From NCBI RefSeq assembly GCF_000296215.2, contig NZ_CP013949.1, forward strand, positions 6,069,501 through 6,133,500: a DNA stretch of 64,000 bases. Reading direction: 5' to 3'. The position numbers and the translations under genes were made by a program. The notes under the pieces are model-generated. The model made no database searches and was not told the origin of the DNA. It worked only from the letters and a program-made list of their open reading frames with translations. Below are positions 17,944-26,496 of the stretch, piece by piece (position 1 is the stretch's first letter; each line of letters starts with the position of its first letter). This DNA comes from Bradyrhizobium sp. CCGE-LA001. GTDB lineage: Bacteria; Pseudomonadota; Alphaproteobacteria; Rhizobiales; Xanthobacteraceae.

Positions 17944-19248
17944 ATGACAGTGACCGACATTGCGAGCCGAACCTACAATCACAGCTGGCGGCTGGATCCG
18001 ATCATCCGCAGCCTGCTTGATACTGATTTCTACAAGCTGTTGATGTTGCAAATGATTCGGGAAGATTACCCGGATCAGCAGGTGACCTTCTCGGTCATCA
18101 ACCGCTCGCGCCATGTCCGTCTCGCCGAGATCATCGACGAGGGCGAGCTGCGCGCCCAGCTCGACCATGCCCGCACCATCCGCTTCACCAAGAAGGAGCT
18201 GATCTGGCTTGCCGGTAACACCTTCTACGGCAAGACCCACATGTTCTCGGCGGACTTCATCCGCTGGCTGGCTGAATTCCGACTGCCCGAATACGAGCTG
18301 CGCAAGGTCGAAGGCCAGTACGAGCTGCATTTCCACGGCCCCTGGGCGCACACCACGATGTGGGAGATTCCGGCGCTCGCGATCCTCAACGAGCTGCGCT
18401 CGCGCGCGGCGATGAAGGGCCGCGGCCGCTTCGAGCTCGACGTGCTCTACGCCCGCGCCAAGGCCAAGCTGTGGACCAAGGTGGAGCGGCTGCGCAGGCT
18501 GGAAAATCTGCGGCTGTCCGACTTCGGCACCCGCCGCCGCCACGGCTTCCTGTGGCAGCGCTGGTGCGTCGAGGCGGTCAAGGAAGGCCTTGGCTCGTCC
18601 TTCATCGGCACCTCGAACGTGCTGCTCGCGATGGACAACGACCTCGAGGCCATCGGCACCAACGCGCATGAGCTGCCGATGGTCGCGGCCGCGCTCGCCA
18701 GGGACGACGAGGAATTGCGCTGGGCGCCTTATCGCATCCTCGACCAATGGCGCCAGACCTACGGCGGCAATCTGCTGATCGCGCTGCCCGACGCCTTCGG
18801 CACGAAAGCCTTCCTGCGCGATGCGCCGGAATGGGTCGCCGACTGGACCGGCTTCCGACCCGATAGCGCGCCGCCGATCCAGGCCGGCGAGGAGATCATT
18901 GCCTGGTGGCAGAAGAAGGGCCGCAACCCCAAGGACAAGCTCCTCGTCTTTTCCGACGCGATGGACGTCGGCTCGATCGAGGAGACCTATCACCACTTCG
19001 CCGGCCGGGTGCGGCTCTCGTTCGGCTGGGGCACAAACCTCACCAACGATTTCGTCGGCTGCGCGCCGGACGGCTCGTTCAATCTCGATCCGATCTCGCT
19101 GGTCTGCAAGGTGTCGTCGGTCGACGGCCAGCCGGCCGTCAAGCTCTCCGACAATCCGGAAAAGGCGACCGGCCTGCCCTCGGAGATCGAGCGTTACCTG
19201 CGCGTGTTCGGCGATGCCGGCCGCGTGCGCAAGCCGGTGCTGGTGTAG
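17944..19248 (+). CDS. pncB: Nicotinate phosphoribosyltransferase (434 aa)
   Basis: First step of the Preiss-Handler NAD salvage route: nicotinate plus PRPP plus ATP to nicotinate mononucleotide. Seen: the family start SLLDTDFYKLLMLQMIREDYPDQQVTFSVINRS, the active-site histidine region around GRVRLSFGWGTNLTNDF, and SLVCKVSSVDGQPAVKLSDNPEKATG. The length is normal (about 400-435). It lies 82 bases after the LysR gene on the same strand but is not related in function. Confidence 0.96.
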   Translation: MTVTDIASRTYNHSWRLDPIIRSLLDTDFYKLLMLQMIREDYPDQQVTFSVINRSRHVRLAEIIDEGELRAQLDHARTIRFTKKELIWLAGNTFYGKTHMFSADFIRWLAEFRLPEYELRKVEGQYELHFHGPWAHTTMWEIPALAILNELRSRAAMKGRGRFELDVLYARAKAKLWTKVERLRRLENLRLSDFGTRRRHGFLWQRWCVEAVKEGLGSSFIGTSNVLLAMDNDLEAIGTNAHELPMVAAALARDDEELRWAPYRILDQWRQTYGGNLLIALPDAFGTKAFLRDAPEWVADWTGFRPDSAPPIQAGEEIIAWWQKKGRNPKDKLLVFSDAMDVGSIEETYHHFAGRVRLSFGWGTNLTNDFVGCAPDGSFNLDPISLVCKVSSVDGQPAVKLSDNPEKATGLPSEIERYLRVFGDAGRVRKPVLV

Positions 19249-19301
19249 CAGCAAGCACACCAGACTCTCTCGACGACGGAGATCGTGTAGCGCTCATCCG
19301 C

Positions 19302-19417
19302 CGTCATTGCGAGGAGCTCGCGACAAAATTGCGAAGCAATTTTGCGCCGACGCGACGAAGCAATCCCGACTGCCTCAGCTGAACGGTGTGGATTGCTTCG
19401 CTGCGTTCGCAATGACG
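19302..19417. repeat. Palindromic intergenic repeat (CGTCATTGC type)
   Basis: Outer arms CGTCATTGCGA and TCGCAATGACG enclose inner arms CGACGAAGCAATC / GATTGCTTCG. The same layout is found at 48798-48883. This copy carries an extra inner hairpin, CAAAATTGCGAAGCAATTTTG, that the other lacks. It follows the pncB stop by 53 bases. Confidence 0.85.
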
Positions 19418-19613
19418 AGCATTGTTAGCCGATATCGGGCAAACTGCGATTTCGCGGCATTTGAAACGATCTGCGCACATCCACGTCACATTACTTTCAC
19501 CGTCCGGCACGGTCCCCCGCGCTTTTCAGGTCGAGTTAAGCAACCATGCGCTCTACTTCGCGTTGCAGGCGCGACGCTCCGTTGGGATCGTTGATCGATT
19601 TGGGGAACGCAGG

Positions 19614-20927
19614 GTGTTTCGCAGAACCGCGACGTCGCCGAAGGGCGACAGCTTCCTTCACGTCATCAAGCTTGTCTCGCCTTTCGTGATGGTCGTCCTG
19701 CTCCAGGCGGCAATCGCGGGATTCAGCCTCGAGGTGATGTCGTCGGTCCGTGCCTATGTGGCGGGCGAGGCGCTGTGGTCGCGCTCGCAGAAGAACGCCG
19801 TCTATTTCCTCAACCGCTACCTGCATTCAGGCGAGCCAAGCCAGTTCGCGCAATATCAGGCCTCCCTTGCCGTCCCCATCGGCGACGAGTTCGCGCGCTG
19901 GGCGCTCGAGCGCGACCCGGTCGACGCCGAAGCTGCTCGCATCGGCTTCCTGCAAGGCGGCAACCATCCCGAGGACGTGCCGGGACTGATCTGGCTATTT
20001 CGCTACTTCAACCGCGTCAGCTTCCTCCAGGACGCAATCCGCGAATGGGCTGCCACCGATCCCATGCTGCTGGAGCTGAGCGTGTTCGGGGAGGTTATCC
20101 GGTCCGAGCTCCAGAACGGGCCCATTCAGGACGTCAAACGCCTGCAAGTCCTGTCCGCGCGGCTCTCCGAGCTCAACGCACAATTCACGGTGCACGCCAA
20201 CAGGTTCTCCACCGTGCTCGGCGAAGGCTCCCGCACGATCAAAGTGACGCTGACCTTTATCAACATCGCCACCGCCGCGATGCTGATCCTGCTTCTGATC
20301 TGGCACACGCGACGCCTGGTGCAGCAACGACAGGCCTTCGAGGACGCCCTGCATGCCGAGAAGGAGCGCCTGGCCTGGCAGGCCTCGCACGACTGGCTGA
20401 CGGGTCTCGCCAATCGCCGCGCCTTCGAGGCGCGCCTGCAAAGCGAGCTGGACAACGTTGCGGCCGGTCCGCTCGGACTGATCCTGCTCGACCTCGACGA
20501 GTTCAAGAGCGTCAACGACGGCTTCGGCCATCTCGCCGGCGACCGCCTGCTCTGCCAGATCTCAAACCTGCTGCAACGGGACCGGCGGCCGCATGATCTG
20601 GTGGCCCGGCTCGGCGGCGACGAATTCGGCCTGATCCTGCCGCAGTGCTCGCCGATCGATGTCATGGATCTCGCCGAGCAGCTGCGCCGGTCACTCGAGC
20701 TGTTCAATTTCGCCTGGGACGATCGTTGCTTCGCGGTGACCGCCAGCATCGGTGTCGCTTGCATCGCCGACCGCAGCATCACGCTCGAGGATGCCATGCG
20801 GCGGGCCGATGCCGCCTGCTACCGCGCCAAGGAAAAGGGACGCAACCGCGTTCAGGTCGATCGCGGACGAGCGGAGGTCGTCGTCGTGGGGCCACGCCCG
20901 CGCGAGGCCGTCGCGGCGCGAGGCTGA
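19614..20927 (+). CDS. Membrane diguanylate cyclase (about 437 aa)
   Basis: Makes cyclic di-GMP. Seen: a membrane helix near the N-terminus (VIKLVSPFVMVVLLQAAIAGF), a helical extracytoplasmic region of about 170 residues (VYFLNRYLHSGEPSQFAQYQASLA...), a second membrane helix (VTLTFINIATAAMLILLLIWH), a short coiled coil and a GGDEF domain with LDLDEFKSVNDGFGHLAGDRLL and ARLGGDEFGLIL. The product-inhibition site RxxD is present five residues before GGDEF (RPHD). The start is uncertain: the frame is open back to a TTG at 19422 in the repeat, and GTG 19614, after a purine-rich GGGGAACGCAGG, is preferred. It converges with the TetR gene, five bases apart. Confidence 0.9.
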   Translation: MFRRTATSPKGDSFLHVIKLVSPFVMVVLLQAAIAGFSLEVMSSVRAYVAGEALWSRSQKNAVYFLNRYLHSGEPSQFAQYQASLAVPIGDEFARWALERDPVDAEAARIGFLQGGNHPEDVPGLIWLFRYFNRVSFLQDAIREWAATDPMLLELSVFGEVIRSELQNGPIQDVKRLQVLSARLSELNAQFTVHANRFSTVLGEGSRTIKVTLTFINIATAAMLILLLIWHTRRLVQQRQAFEDALHAEKERLAWQASHDWLTGLANRRAFEARLQSELDNVAAGPLGLILLDLDEFKSVNDGFGHLAGDRLLCQISNLLQRDRRPHDLVARLGGDEFGLILPQCSPIDVMDLAEQLRRSLELFNFAWDDRCFAVTASIGVACIADRSITLEDAMRRADAACYRAKEKGRNRVQVDRGRAEVVVVGPRPREAVAARG

Positions 20928-20932
20928 AGCGC

Positions 20933-21562
20933 TCACTTGGGACGCCGCAGAGGCAAAATGCCGAGGCCGGCGAGATGGGCGTCGACGAACTGCTCGATCT
21001 GCTGGTGCAGCATCTGCGGCGGCACGGCCACCATGCGCTCCTCGAGGCCGAGCGAGATGATGCCATGCACCGCGGAAAACAGCGTGCGCGACAGCAGCGC
21101 GATCTTCACGTCATCCGCGTCCGGCAATAGCCGCACCAGGGGTGGATGCATCAGCGCGAACGCATCCATGACCATCTGGAGGATGTCGTCCGGATAAGGA
21201 CGATCGTCCTCCATCCGGTGCTCGAACAGCGACCGCAGCAGGTTGGCGTGGCCTGCAAAGAAGTCGAGATAGGTCGCGGCAAGACCATAGAGTTGGCGGA
21301 CGGGATCCTCGGCAGGAACGGCGCGGAGCTGCGCTGTGAGCGCCTGAACCGTCTCCCGATTGACGGTCAGGATGACCCCGTCGAAGTCGCCGAACTCATT
21401 ATAGACGCTGCCGACCGAACAGCCGGCGGCCTCCGCGACGTCACGAACCTTCAATGATCTCAATCCCTTAGACGAGATAATGCCGCGGGCGATCTCCACG
21501 ATCTGGAGCCGCCGCCGATTTTTTTTCTGCTCCCGCAGCGATTCTTCTTGAACATTGTTCAT
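20933..21562 (-). CDS. TetR-family regulator (209 aa)
   Basis: DNA-binding repressor. Seen: the N-terminal helix-turn-helix RRRLQIVEIARGIISSKGLRSLKVRDVAEAAGCSVGSVYNEFGDFDG and a mostly helical C-terminal ligand domain. The start is uncertain: ATG 21562 (MNNVQEESL) and ATG 21577 (MSSLKMNNV) are both inside or next to the operator repeats, and neither has a strong ribosome-binding site. The frame is open further upstream but crosses the divergent gene. The two operator copies suggest self-repression and repression of the small gene at 21614. Ligand unknown. Confidence 0.88.
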   Translation of the reverse strand: MNNVQEESLREQKKNRRRLQIVEIARGIISSKGLRSLKVRDVAEAAGCSVGSVYNEFGDFDGVILTVNRETVQALTAQLRAVPAEDPVRQLYGLAATYLDFFAGHANLLRSLFEHRMEDDRPYPDDILQMVMDAFALMHPPLVRLLPDADDVKIALLSRTLFSAVHGIISLGLEERMVAVPPQMLHQQIEQFVDAHLAGLGILPLRRPK

Positions 21563-21591
21563 TTTCAAGCTACTCATGTGAACATTGTTCA
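21549..21591. promoter_or_regulatory. Paired operator of the TetR regulator
   Basis: TGAACATTGTTCA occurs twice exactly, at 21549-21561 and 21579-21591. Each is a 13-base palindrome with one central asymmetric base, and the copies are 30 bp apart, close to three helical turns. The first copy overlaps the start codon of the TetR gene and the second lies upstream of the divergent small gene. Confidence 0.85.
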
Positions 21592-21613
21592 ATTTAACCT
21601 GGAGACCTGCAAA

Positions 21614-21880
21614 ATGCAAACCCTTGCTGTTGATATCGCCTTCACCTTCGTCGATGACGCCACCGCTCTCGTGACCGGCCTCGGCCGGGCCCTGCTGCGG
21701 TTCGCCATGACCCCGATCGATCGGATCGCCAATGCCTGCGACATCGCCGGCGTGCTCGCCGAGCGGCGGGCGACCTTCCGGATGTGGCGGGCGAGCCGTG
21801 CGCGTGCGCGTCACGACGGCCGCCGGTTCAGCCTGCTCGGCCGCTTCTCGCCCTTTCGCCACCTTGCCCATCTTACCTGA
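21614..21880 (+). CDS. Small basic protein under TetR control, function unknown (88 aa)
   Basis: Not recognised. ATG 21614 is preceded by GGAG at 21601-21604, nine bases away. The first 40 residues are hydrophobic to neutral (MQTLAVDIAFTFVDDATALVTGLGRALLRFAMTP) and the C-terminal half is very rich in Arg (RRATFRMWRASRARARHDGRR). The tight divergent arrangement with a TetR gene and two operator copies in between is the main reason to believe the gene. Its basic tail could bind nucleic acid or anionic lipid; this is a guess. Confidence 0.6.
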   Translation: MQTLAVDIAFTFVDDATALVTGLGRALLRFAMTPIDRIANACDIAGVLAERRATFRMWRASRARARHDGRRFSLLGRFSPFRHLAHLT

Positions 21881-22240
21881 GGCGCACAGCTGCCACGTTC
21901 CGATCGGCTCGAATGCAAGATCCGGTTGCAAGGAAGGAATTACCATCTCCGGACATTCGCAGCCGATCCCATGAGTCTTGGCGATGCGGTTTAGCTTTTC
22001 CTCATCGCCCCACGCGATACCCCGCCGAGCACGACCATTCCGCCCGCACGGCGGCCACGACCAGATATTTGCGAACCTTACGAGACCGGATGGAGACCAA
22101 CAGGATCAGAGGGATCGAGGGGACAGAGCAGCCGGTGACCACCGCCGCACTGGCATTTGTTCGTCCCATATCCTTCCGGTCGTGACGCTCCACAGACACC
22201 GTAACGAACCTCAGGCTGCCTTTTACAAACAGGACTAGTC
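21881..22240. other. Gene-free stretch upstream of the LplT-Aas fusion
   Basis: No convincing gene is seen; the short open frames here have no family resemblance and overlap each other. The region presumably holds the promoter of the downstream 1134-residue gene. The 30 bases before ATG 22241 contain no strong Shine-Dalgarno sequence. Confidence 0.5.
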
Positions 22241-25200
22241 ATGATCAGGGAATTGATGTCTTCACGCCGTTTCGCGCCACTGTTCTGGGCGCAATTCTTC
22301 TCGGCGCTCAATGACAACGTGCTCAAGAACGCGCTTGTCATCATCCTGCTCTACAGTGCCGCGACCGGCCACGGCGATGCCCTGGTGACGGTGGCAGGCG
22401 CCGTCTTCATCTTCCCCTATTTCATCCTGTCCGGGCTCGGCGGCCAGCTCGCCGACAAATACGTCAAATCCGTCGTCGCACGGCGGCTCAAATTCGTCGA
22501 GATCTTCGCCGCCTGCTTTGCCGCGGCCGGCTTCTTCCTGCATTCGGTGCCGCTGCTGTTCGCGGCGCTCGCTTTGTTCGGCACCATCGCCGCCCTGTTC
22601 GGCCCGGTCAAATACGCCATGCTGCCGGACCAGCTCGAGCTCGGCGAACTCGCGACCGGCAACGCGCTGGTCGAAGGCGCAACCTTCATGGCCATCCTGC
22701 TCGGCACCGTCGCCGGCGGCCAGTTCGTGGCCGGCTCCGCACATATGGGCTGGGTCGCATCGGCCGTGGTCGCGCTGGCGCTGTTGTCGTGGGCGTTCGC
22801 CGCTCGCATTCCGCAGACGACGCCCTCGGCACCCGACCTGCGCGTCGATGCCAATCCCTGGACCTCGACGCTCAGCCTGTTGAAGACATTGCATGCCGAT
22901 CACCGGCTGTGGGACGGCACCGTGATCGTCTCCTGGTTCTGGCTGGTCGGTGCGATCGTGCTGTCGCTGCTGCCGGCGCTGGTCAAGGACGTCGTCGGCG
23001 GCACCGAAGGCGTGGTGACGCTGTGCCTTGCGATCTTCGCGATCGGCATCGCCATCGGCTCGCTGTTCGCCGCCAGCCTGAGCCATGTTCGCCCGAACCT
23101 CGCGCTGGTGCCGATCGGCGCCATCATCATGGGCTGTGCCGGCCTCGATCTGGCCTGGGCCATCGGCGTGACCGCCAAGGGCCAGGACATCACCGCAGGC
23201 AGTTTCGCGACCTCGTTCGCCGGCCTGCGCATGATGCTCGACTTCGTCGCCTTTGCCTTCGGCGGCGGCCTGTTCGTCGTGCCCTCCTTTGCCGCCGTGC
23301 AGGCCTGGTCGGTGCCGTCCGAACGCGCCCGCATCATCGCCGCCGGCAACGTGATGCAGGCCGCCTTCATGGTAGCAGGCTCGCTGTTCGTCGCGTTGCT
23401 GCAGGCGGCGGGATTGCATGTCGGCTGGATCTTCTTCGGCCTCGGCGTCGCCAGCTTCGGCGCGGTGTGGTTCGTCCTCACCAAATGGGGCAAGGAAGGC
23501 GTGCGCGATGCCGGCGGCCTCTTGTTCCGCGCGCTGTTCCGCACCGAGGTGCGCGGGCTCGAGAATCTCCCGCCTGCGGGCACGCGCATGCTGATCGCGC
23601 CCAACCATGTCAGCCTGATCGACGGCCCTCTGCTGCACGCCGTGCTGCCGATCGACGCCAGCTTCGCCGTGGATACCGGCATCTCCAAGGCCTGGTGGGC
23701 CAAGCCTTTCCTGCGCGCGGTCAAGCACTACACCATGGATCCGAGCAAGCCGCTCGCCGCACGCGACCTGATCAAGCTCGTCGCCGCGGGCGAGCCCGTC
23801 GTCATCTTCCCGGAAGGACGCATCACCGTCTCCGGCTCGCTGATGAAGGTCTATGACGGCACCGCGATGATCGCGGACAAGGCTGACGCCGTGGTCGTGC
23901 CGGTGCGCATCGAAGGCGCGCAGCGCTCGCATCTCAGCTATCTCAACAGCAGTCAGGTCAAGCGCTCCTGGTTCCCGCGCGTCACGGTCACCATCCTGCC
24001 GCCGGTCAAGCTACCGGTCGATCCGGCGCTGAAGGGCAAGGCCCGCCGCAACGCCGCGGGCGCCGCGCTCCAGGACGTGATGATCGACGCGATGGTCAAG
24101 AACGCCATGCTCGATCACACCCTATTCGAAGCGCTCGGTCACGCCTATCGCGACCGCGACACCGGCAAGGTCATCATCGAGGATGCGCTCGGCACCAAGC
24201 TGACCTATCGCAAGCTGATCCTCGGCGCGCAGGTCCTGAGCCGCAAGCTCGAGGCCGGCACCGCGGCCGGCGAGAATGTCGGCGTGCTGCTGCCGAACTC
24301 GGCCGGCGTTGCCGTCGTCTTCATGGCGCTGCAGAATAGCGGCCGCGTCCCGGCAATGCTCAACTTCTCCGCCGGTCCGGTCAATGTCCTCGCCGCCATG
24401 AAGGCCGCGCAGGTCAAGACCGTGCTGACCTCGAAGGCCTTCATCGAGAAAGGCAAGCTCGACAAGCTGATGACCGCGATCTCCGCGGAGGCGCACGTGG
24501 TCTATCTCGAGGACGTCCGTGCCTCGATCGGCATCGCCGACAAGATCAAGGGCCTGCTTGCCGGCACGACGCCGCGCGTCGCCCGCCAGGCCAACGATCC
24601 CGCCGTGGTGCTGTTCACGTCGGGCTCGGAAGGCACGCCGAAAGGCGTGGTGCTGTCCCACCGCAACATCCTCGCCAATGCGGCGCAGGCGCTGGCGCGG
24701 GTCGACGCCAACGCCAATGACAAGGTGTTCAACGTGCTGCCGGTGTTCCATTCGTTCGGACTGACCGGCGGAATGATGATGCCGCTGCTGGCGGGCATTC
24801 CGATCTACATGTATCCCTCGCCGCTGCATTACCGGATCGTGCCCGAGCTGATCTACCAGACCGGCGCCACGATCCTGTTCGGCACCGACACGTTCCTCAC
24901 CGGCTATGCCCGCTCGGCGCATGCCTACGACTTCCGCACCCTGCGCCTCGTGATCGCCGGCGCGGAGGCGGTCAAGGACCGCACCCGCCAGGTGTTCATG
25001 GAGCGCTACGGCATCCGCATTCTCGAAGGCTACGGCGTCACCGAGACGGCGCCCGTGCTGGCGATGAACACGCCGATGGCGAACCGTCCCGGCACCGTCG
25101 GCCGCCTCTCGCCGCTGATGGAAAGCCGCCTCGATCCGGTCCCCGGCATCGAGGAAGGCGGCCGACTCTCGGTGCGCGGACCGAACGTGATGCTCGGATA

Positions 25201-25645
25201 TCTCAGGGCTGAGAATCCCGGCGTGCTCGAAAAGCTGCCCGAAGGCTGGCACGACACCGGCGACATCGTCGCGATCGACGCGGCCGGCTTCATCACCATC
25301 AAGGGCCGCGCCAAGCGCTTTGCCAAGATCGCGGGCGAAATGGTCTCGCTGTCGGCGGTCGAAGCCATCGCCGCGTCGCTATGGCCGCAGGCAGCCTCCG
25401 TCGCCGTGTCGATCCCCGACCAGCGCAAGGGCGAACGCATCGTGCTGCTGACGACGGAGAAGAATGCCGAGCGCAGCGCAATGCAGGCCCAGGCCAAGGC
25501 GATCGGCGCATCCGAGCTGACGGTGCCCGCGACGATCATGGTGGTCGACAAGGTGCCGCTGCTCGGCACCGGCAAGACCGATTATGTCACGGCCACGACG
25601 ATGGCCCGCGAGCAGGCATCCCCGCCGGAGCGCGAGGTGGCGTAA
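22241..25645 (+). CDS. aas: LplT-Aas fusion: lysophospholipid flippase, acyltransferase and acyl-ACP synthetase (1134 aa)
   Basis: Three activities in one chain, predicted to re-acylate lysophospholipid at the inner membrane. Residues 1 to about 420: a 12-helix MFS carrier of the LplT type (FWAQFFSALNDNVLKNALVI). About 430-620: a PlsC acyltransferase with NHVSLID (the HX4D box near 455) and VIFPEGRIT. About 640-1110: an AMP-forming acyl-ACP/CoA synthetase with LFTSGSEGTPKGVVLSHRNI (about 790), GYGVTETAPVLAMN and WHDTGDIVAID. In E. coli the first part is a separate gene (lplT) next to aas; here they are fused. All three motif sets look intact. Confidence 0.93.
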   Translation: MIRELMSSRRFAPLFWAQFFSALNDNVLKNALVIILLYSAATGHGDALVTVAGAVFIFPYFILSGLGGQLADKYVKSVVARRLKFVEIFAACFAAAGFFLHSVPLLFAALALFGTIAALFGPVKYAMLPDQLELGELATGNALVEGATFMAILLGTVAGGQFVAGSAHMGWVASAVVALALLSWAFAARIPQTTPSAPDLRVDANPWTSTLSLLKTLHADHRLWDGTVIVSWFWLVGAIVLSLLPALVKDVVGGTEGVVTLCLAIFAIGIAIGSLFAASLSHVRPNLALVPIGAIIMGCAGLDLAWAIGVTAKGQDITAGSFATSFAGLRMMLDFVAFAFGGGLFVVPSFAAVQAWSVPSERARIIAAGNVMQAAFMVAGSLFVALLQAAGLHVGWIFFGLGVASFGAVWFVLTKWGKEGVRDAGGLLFRALFRTEVRGLENLPPAGTRMLIAPNHVSLIDGPLLHAVLPIDASFAVDTGISKAWWAKPFLRAVKHYTMDPSKPLAARDLIKLVAAGEPVVIFPEGRITVSGSLMKVYDGTAMIADKADAVVVPVRIEGAQRSHLSYLNSSQVKRSWFPRVTVTILPPVKLPVDPALKGKARRNAAGAALQDVMIDAMVKNAMLDHTLFEALGHAYRDRDTGKVIIEDALGTKLTYRKLILGAQVLSRKLEAGTAAGENVGVLLPNSAGVAVVFMALQNSGRVPAMLNFSAGPVNVLAAMKAAQVKTVLTSKAFIEKGKLDKLMTAISAEAHVVYLEDVRASIGIADKIKGLLAGTTPRVARQANDPAVVLFTSGSEGTPKGVVLSHRNILANAAQALARVDANANDKVFNVLPVFHSFGLTGGMMMPLLAGIPIYMYPSPLHYRIVPELIYQTGATILFGTDTFLTGYARSAHAYDFRTLRLVIAGAEAVKDRTRQVFMERYGIRILEGYGVTETAPVLAMNTPMANRPGTVGRLSPLMESRLDPVPGIEEGGRLSVRGPNVMLGYLRAENPGVLEKLPEGWHDTGDIVAIDAAGFITIKGRAKRFAKIAGEMVSLSAVEAIAASLWPQAASVAVSIPDQRKGERIVLLTTEKNAERSAMQAQAKAIGASELTVPATIMVVDKVPLLGTGKTDYVTATTMAREQASPPEREVA

Positions 25646-25689
25646 GGGTTACGACCGTCGCACCGGCATATGCCCGGTGCGACGGTCCA

Positions 25690-26253
25690 TCATTTGAGCA
25701 GAAGATAACGGACCGGGTTGTCCTCGCACTGGCCCGCGCCGCACTCCAGCACGGTGGACAGGAGATTTGCGGCGACCAGCAGGGTGAAGATCGCGAACGC
25801 CGCGTTGGACGCCGGCCCGCCCATCGTCGCATCTCCGTCCCGTTCGCCAGCTACATCCTTCAGGACGAGGACCAACGCGACATAGCAGACCACCCCGACC
25901 GCCGCGATGAGCGCCCAGGTGTAGAAGTGCAGCCCGAACAGCGTCGAGCCGTAGCCGGGATCGCCGGGGGCGAGATGCAGCGACACCTGCCGCAACGAGA
26001 TGAAGCCGGTGATGACGCCGGCTATGAGGATCATCGCGTAGTGCGAGCGTCGTTCGCCGAGGCGCAGGTTGAACAGGAAGCCCATGCCGATCGCGATGAA
26101 CCCGGCCCTTTGCAACAGGCAGAGCGGGCACGGCAATTCGCCGAGCGCAAGTTGATAATAGAACGCGACCGCCAGGATCGAAGAGATCCCGAGCAGTCCC
26201 AGCATGTTCAGGATCGCGCCGACCGATCGGTGTCCGCCCATTGTCGTTTCCAT
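25690..26253 (-). CDS. dsbB: DsbB-family disulfide bond formation protein (187 aa)
   Basis: Inner-membrane thiol oxidase that passes electrons to quinone. Seen: four membrane helices; the first Cys pair in GELPCPLCLLQRAGFIAIG, typical of the family, and a second pair in LLSTVLECGAGQCEDNPVRYLL near the C-terminus. The second pair is in an unusual place: in E. coli DsbB the second periplasmic loop carries it before the last helix, whereas here it sits after the final hydrophobic segment. A small membrane protein gene ends 11 bases upstream. No DsbA is seen nearby. Confidence 0.88.
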   Translation of the reverse strand: METTMGGHRSVGAILNMLGLLGISSILAVAFYYQLALGELPCPLCLLQRAGFIAIGMGFLFNLRLGERRSHYAMILIAGVITGFISLRQVSLHLAPGDPGYGSTLFGLHFYTWALIAAVGVVCYVALVLVLKDVAGERDGDATMGGPASNAAFAIFTLLVAANLLSTVLECGAGQCEDNPVRYLLLK

Positions 26254-26264
26254 CTATCGCGCGG

Positions 26265-26423
26265 TCAGAACGAGAACTTGAGCGGATCGGTCGCATGATG
26301 GAAGAACCAGGCGACGGTGATGGCGATCGTTGCGGTCCAGAGCGCATAGCTCAGGCCTGCGCGCGAACGCCAGGCGCAGGTGCAGCCCGCCAGCGCCAGC
26401 AGAAAGGGCAGAAACATGTACAT
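26265..26423 (-). CDS. Tiny membrane protein encoded before dsbB (52 aa, DUF5993-like)
   Basis: Short gene ending 11 bases before dsbB on the same strand. Seen: two hydrophobic segments (MFLPFLLALAGCTCAW and YALWTATIAITVAWFFHHATDPLKFSF), a Cys pair at CTC and a conserved-looking HHATDPLK tail. I recall small proteins of this type (DUF5993) beside DsbB genes in related bacteria, but the family name is from memory. It may assist or stabilise the DsbB-like oxidase. ATG 26423; a second ATG lies two codons later. Confidence 0.72.
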   Translation of the reverse strand: MYMFLPFLLALAGCTCAWRSRAGLSYALWTATIAITVAWFFHHATDPLKFSF

Positions 26424-26496
26424 GAGCGCGGGCTCCTTGGCGCGATTCGCAAACCCTCGCGAACGGCTCAAGGGATAAATCAGCGCCACACGGCCC

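Noticed and set aside
22262..23932. 556-codon minus-strand open frame opposite the LplT-Aas gene
   Set aside because: Composition (His/Gln/Asp/Arg-rich) is that of antisense frames in GC-rich genes; the plus strand carries clear MFS and acyltransferase motifs.
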